A DNA stretch of 9,984 bases, taken from assembly GCA_030526445.1 (NCBI GenBank), contig JAUNCV010000069.1, positions 1 through 9,984 on the forward strand. The letters are read 5' to 3'. The DNA comes from Bacteroidales bacterium (GTDB lineage: Bacteria > Bacteroidota > Bacteroidia > Bacteroidales > UBA3663). The position numbers and the translations under genes are program-made. The notes beneath the pieces were generated by a model. The model ran no database searches, was not told the DNA's origin, and worked only from the letters and a program-made list of their open reading frames with translations. This document shows, one piece after another, positions 6,426 to 9,984 of the stretch; the first letter of the stretch is position 1; each line of letters starts with the position of its first letter.

Positions 6426-8342
6426 TTAGTTATAGAGATCGACATACTGAGTTTCTGGAGAGCCATCCCAGCCCTTGTTCTGCTCAAGTTTACCATTCAT
6501 CAAGGTAATCTGAGACTGTGGCTTAGCCAAGAAGCCATCGGTTGCAGCATAACGCTTAGCCCAAGAGCTTGTCATGTGCTTCATAGAAACTTTACCAGGA
6601 CCCTTAACAGCAATCTGCTTACCATTCTGAGCCTCGAGAGCCTTAGCAGCAAGACAAGATTCGCCACCGTCCTTACCAGACCAACGACGCAAATCGTTGA
6701 AGCGGAGACCTTCGAATACGAACTCCCAACGACGCTCGTCCTGAACAGCCTTCAATGAGTAACCAGTCTCAGGAACGCCAGCACGACGCTGTACCTGATT
6801 CATGTACTGAGGATCGCCAGTGAGCTCGGTGAGCATGAGGAGAACGTCGGCATAACGCATGAGGTAGAAGTCCTCGAAGTGGTCACCCTGCATCTTGTTA
6901 TCGAGCGAGCTGCTTGCGTAACCAGGAGCCTTACACCACCAAGGTTCGTTATCGCCATCATTTGCATCCAAGCAAACGCCATTGTACTTCTTAACACCAA
7001 GACCAGATGCCTCGCAGCAGTCCTTTACGTATTCGTAATCAATCTCAGGATTATCAGAAACACCGTCGATCAAAGAACCCTTCTTACGAATATCGGTATA
7101 GCTGTTGGTACCGCCATTTGCCTCAGCAACTGTCCAGTCGTCCCAAATGTTGCATGAAGGAGTACCCTGACCCCAACCATTGGTGAATGGATAGGTGAAG
7201 TTGCGGTCGCCATTGTGACCATTTACACGGAGAGCCCAGAATACTGAAAGGTAGTTACAGTACATACGAGCGGTAGAGTAAATAGCATCAGCGCCATCAA
7301 TGTTCCACTTAGAAGCGTTCATGAACTGAATCTGGAACAACTCCTCGGTGTTACCGTTACCCATGCCTGGCTGGTCGAAGCACTGGCTGCGATCCATGTC
7401 GGCAATAAACTCATATGCGTGACCTACGCCATCGTGAGCCTCATCCCAGAGCAAGCTGTTAGAGTACTGCCAGAGCGAACGGAAGTCTTCGCAAAGAGAA
7501 TAACCACCATTGCCAACAACATCCTTCAAAGCTGCAACAACATCAGCCTTAGCAATTGAACCGCCAGGGCAGCCCTCCTGCTCAACGAGGTTGATAGTAG
7601 CATCGCCAGTTGAAAGCTCCTTAACCTGCTTGTAGAAGCCAGCCCAGAACATCCATGCACGAGCAATGAAGCTCTCTGCAGTGAACTTGTTAGCATGACC
7701 AGAGGTTTCAGGATTGCTCAAGTGAGTCTTGGTACCCATGAGGTTCTTGCCAGAAGTGAAGTCTGAGAGAATCTGTGGATAGATAACCTCTTCTGCACTT
7801 ACCTGCTGCTGCATCTCGTCGGTGATGATGGTCGATGTGATGAGAGGCACATCGCCAAACAGCTGAGTGAGCCAAAGAGTATAGAGACCACGCATGAAGA
7901 ATGCCTCGCCAAGGAGCTGGTCGCGCTGAGCCTTCTCGCTCTCCTTCCAAGGTACATTGTCGATAGTCTCGATAATGGTGTTAGCACGAGAGATACCACC
8001 ATAGAGAATGATGAATGGCTTCTCATACTGGTTAGAGTTCATAGTAGTCAGGTGATGCATAGCCTTCACCTTGTTATCCTGCAAACCGCCAGAGCCGTAG
8101 CAGTTATCTGACATAATTTCCCACCAATAGAATGGGTTCTGAGTATCAGCATCACCACCACCCATGGTATTCATGATAGCATAGAGAGCGGTATTCAAAG
8201 CCTCAACATCGGCAGGCTTGCCAGGGAAGGTTGCCGATGTCATCTCGGTCACACGTGGATCGGTATCCAGCATGTCATCACAAGAAGTGAAAGAGACTGC
8301 AGCAGACAGCGCAGCAGCTGTAAGTAAAATATGTTTTTTCAT
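6426..8342 (-). CDS. SusD/RagB-family outer-membrane glycan-binding lipoprotein
   Basis: The product is 638 aa, at the long end for the family. The signal peptide ends in FTSC (Cys21) followed by DDMLDTDP, an acidic start that fits export to the cell surface. Family landmarks in order are the TPR helix FFMRGLYTLWLTQLFGDVPL (about 149-167), the block FYLMRYADVLLMLTEL (492-507), QRRAGVP (518-524), RRWEFVFEGLRFNDLRRW (537-554) and the terminal PQSQITL...LEQNKGW (608-625). SusD proteins cap the SusC barrel from outside and help draw the glycan into it. It lies 16 nt after the susC-like gene and 11 nt before the small lipoprotein, a standard operon layout. Arginine is mostly encoded by CGT in the sections I checked, suggesting selection for high expression. 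The substrate cannot be told from the sequence. Confidence 0.95.
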   Translation of the reverse strand: MKKHILLTAAALSAAVSFTSCDDMLDTDPRVTEMTSATFPGKPADVEALNTALYAIMNTMGGGDADTQNPFYWWEIMSDNCYGSGGLQDNKVKAMHHLTTMNSNQYEKPFIILYGGISRANTIIETIDNVPWKESEKAQRDQLLGEAFFMRGLYTLWLTQLFGDVPLITSTIITDEMQQQVSAEEVIYPQILSDFTSGKNLMGTKTHLSNPETSGHANKFTAESFIARAWMFWAGFYKQVKELSTGDATINLVEQEGCPGGSIAKADVVAALKDVVGNGGYSLCEDFRSLWQYSNSLLWDEAHDGVGHAYEFIADMDRSQCFDQPGMGNGNTEELFQIQFMNASKWNIDGADAIYSTARMYCNYLSVFWALRVNGHNGDRNFTYPFTNGWGQGTPSCNIWDDWTVAEANGGTNSYTDIRKKGSLIDGVSDNPEIDYEYVKDCCEASGLGVKKYNGVCLDANDGDNEPWWCKAPGYASSSLDNKMQGDHFEDFYLMRYADVLLMLTELTGDPQYMNQVQRRAGVPETGYSLKAVQDERRWEFVFEGLRFNDLRRWSGKDGGESCLAAKALEAQNGKQIAVKGPGKVSMKHMTSSWAKRYAATDGFLAKPQSQITLMNGKLEQNKGWDGSPETQYVDLYN

Positions 8343-8358
8343 AACTTATGAGTCGTAT

Positions 8359-9984
8359 TTAGAATTTAATGCTTGCACCAACAGTCCAAGTACGTGCTGG
8401 TGGATACAAACCAAGGTCAATACCAGAAGCCCAACCATCAGCACCACCTGCAGAGCCAACCTCTGGATCGAGGCCAGTGTAACCGGTGAAGGTGTAGAGG
8501 TTCTGAGCCTGAACATAGAAACGAAGCTGCTGGAGTGGACACTTCTTCCAAACCTGCTTGAAGTCGTAACCGAGGGTCACAGCCTTGATCTTGAAGTAGT
8601 CAGCATCCTCCATGTAGCGAGTTGAGATCCAGTTGGTGTTGGTGTGACCAGTACCAGAGATCTTAGGCTGGCTGTTTGAAGTGCCTTCACCATGCCAACG
8701 ACCGAGGATCGTAGTATCGTAGTTGTGCTGCCAGCTATCAGAGAATGAACGGTAAGAACGCATGATCTGCATACCGAATGCGCCAGAACCGTTAACAGAG
8801 AAGTCGATACCCTTCCAAGAGCAACCGAGGTTTACACCAAGGGTAATGTCTGGGTTAGGATTACCAATCTCATGACGGTCACAGTTATCACCCTCAGTGT
8901 AGGTGATGATGCCATCGCCATTCCAGTCGTCCCAGATGCAGTCACCAGGCTGAGCACCATCGAGCACTGCCTTACCAGCTGCACGAGCAGCATCGATCTG
9001 ATCCTGGTTCTGCCAGATACCGCTGTATGACATACCATAGAAGTAACCGATTGGCTTGCCAACCTGTGCACGGTAGATGTACTCAGTACCCTGAGAAAGC
9101 ATACCGCCAGAACCATTGATGTAACCGTTCTCGTTAGCAATACGGGTAATTCTGTTCTTGTTGGTAGCGAAGTTTACGCTTGCATTGTAGCGGAAGTCCT
9201 TACCAACCTTGTCATTCCAAGAGAGAGAGATTTCAACACCCTTGTTCTCAACGTCACCACCATTGATCATAGCTGGGTTGGTACCCATAACTGCGATGCG
9301 TGGACCCTGGATGAGCCAATCCTTAGTAGTCTTCTTATACCAGTCGAAGGTTACGCCCAAACGGCTGTCGAGGAAGCGAGCATCGAAACCGAGGTCAAGC
9401 TGCTCAGAGGTCTCCCATGTGAGGTCTGGATTAGGAACGATGTTTGCAAATGCACCAGTGTTAGGAGTACCACCAGTTGAAACATTCATATCGTGGCTGA
9501 ACTTGTAACCGTTGTCACCATATTCGCTTGACTGACCGATGGTAGCGAGGTACTGGTACTTAGCAATACGGTTGTTACCGTTCTGACCCCAAGATGCACG
9601 GAGCTTGAAGAAGTCCATGTAATCCTTGGTGTTCTCCATAAAGTCTTCGTTGGTGATTACCCAACCTGCAGATACAGATGGGAAGAAGCCCCAGCGGTTA
9701 CCCTTGTTGAAGATACTTGAACCGTCAGTACGCATGGTAACGGTTGCCATATACTTCTCATTGTAGTCCCAGTTGATACGACCGAACCAAGAAGCGAGAT
9801 ACTCCTCATCGTTTGGCTTACCAGTGAGGGAAACGTTGGTAGCGTTATCAACCTTGAAGTTAGAGAGCCATGCAGAGTTCCAGCCCTTCAAAGTAGCGAG
9901 CTGCTTGCCTGCGTCAACCTTGTTCGAACCACCGAGGTTGAAGCCCCAAGAGGTGCTCTGGAATGACTGACCAGCCAATACGCT
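8359..9984 (-). CDS. SusC/RagA-family TonB-dependent outer-membrane transporter, C-terminal part
   Basis: The frame is open from the right edge of the window to the TAA at 8359-8361, giving 541 residues. The signal peptide, carboxypeptidase-like domain, plug and first barrel strands are outside. Family landmarks are RTDGSSIF and WGFFPSVSAGW early on, LRASWGQNGNNRI, LTWETSEQLDLGFDARF, VENKGVEISLSWND, the DWNGDGIIT loop, EIGNPNPDITLGVN, YFKIKAVTLGYDF, FYVQAQNLYTFTGY-TGLDPEV and the terminal strand ending in Phe (ASIKF), which suits recognition by the BAM machinery. The protein should import oligosaccharides across the outer membrane, powered by TonB-ExbBD, with SusD as its lid. The acidic DWNGDG loop is common in SusC proteins and may bind calcium. 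Here it is flanked by two cysteines (GDCIWDD and GDNCDRH), which could form a disulfide. The gene leads the susC-susD-lipoprotein operon. Confidence 0.96.
   Translation of the reverse strand, partial: SVLAGQSFQSTSWGFNLGGSNKVDAGKQLATLKGWNSAWLSNFKVDNATNVSLTGKPNDEEYLASWFGRINWDYNEKYMATVTMRTDGSSIFNKGNRWGFFPSVSAGWVITNEDFMENTKDYMDFFKLRASWGQNGNNRIAKYQYLATIGQSSEYGDNGYKFSHDMNVSTGGTPNTGAFANIVPNPDLTWETSEQLDLGFDARFLDSRLGVTFDWYKKTTKDWLIQGPRIAVMGTNPAMINGGDVENKGVEISLSWNDKVGKDFRYNASVNFATNKNRITRIANENGYINGSGGMLSQGTEYIYRAQVGKPIGYFYGMSYSGIWQNQDQIDAARAAGKAVLDGAQPGDCIWDDWNGDGIITYTEGDNCDRHEIGNPNPDITLGVNLGCSWKGIDFSVNGSGAFGMQIMRSYRSFSDSWQHNYDTTILGRWHGEGTSNSQPKISGTGHTNTNWISTRYMEDADYFKIKAVTLGYDFKQVWKKCPLQQLRFYVQAQNLYTFTGYTGLDPEVGSAGGADGWASGIDLGLYPPARTWTVGASIKF

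Overview
The window looks like chromosomal DNA of a gut- or oral-type Bacteroidales bacterium, most likely Prevotella or a close relative. The evidence is a SusC/SusD pair, four MKK-type lipoprotein signal peptides with Bacteroidetes lipoboxes, weak or absent Shine-Dalgarno sequences, and one clear Bacteroidetes promoter (TTTG, 20 bp, TATCTTTG) in front of a minus-strand gene. I see no mobile element, tRNA, rRNA or CRISPR array.

Left half (1-5580). Two copies of the same two-gene module lie tail to tail. Each has an integral-membrane protein with a helical-repeat soluble domain (DUF6057-like), then, after 21-22 nt, a TolB/PD40-type beta-propeller lipoprotein carrying a single c-type heme motif (CxxCH). 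Module A is on the plus strand: the membrane-protein gene is cut by the window edge (1-642) and its lipoprotein is 665-2065. Module B is on the minus strand: membrane protein 3746-5491, lipoprotein 2246-3724. The two converge on a symmetrical A-stem-T hairpin (2195-2226) that can terminate transcription from both sides. The module A lipoprotein gene appears frameshifted by one missing base near 2064, which cuts off a C-terminal segment that the paralogue keeps.

Right half (5618-9984). This is the 3' part of a polysaccharide utilization locus on the minus strand: susC-like TonB-dependent transporter (5' end outside the window), susD-like glycan-binding lipoprotein, and a small cysteine-rich lipoprotein in the position of SusE or another surface glycan-binding protein. 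They are tightly spaced and end at a strong intrinsic terminator (5618-5652). These genes should bind and import a glycan at the cell surface; no hydrolase is present to indicate the substrate.

The Sus operon and module B point the same way but are separated by the terminator and by module B's own promoter, so they are probably independent transcripts. The most interesting item is the DUF6057/heme-propeller module: it is duplicated in inverted orientation, both copies keep the heme motif, and its function is not known to me.
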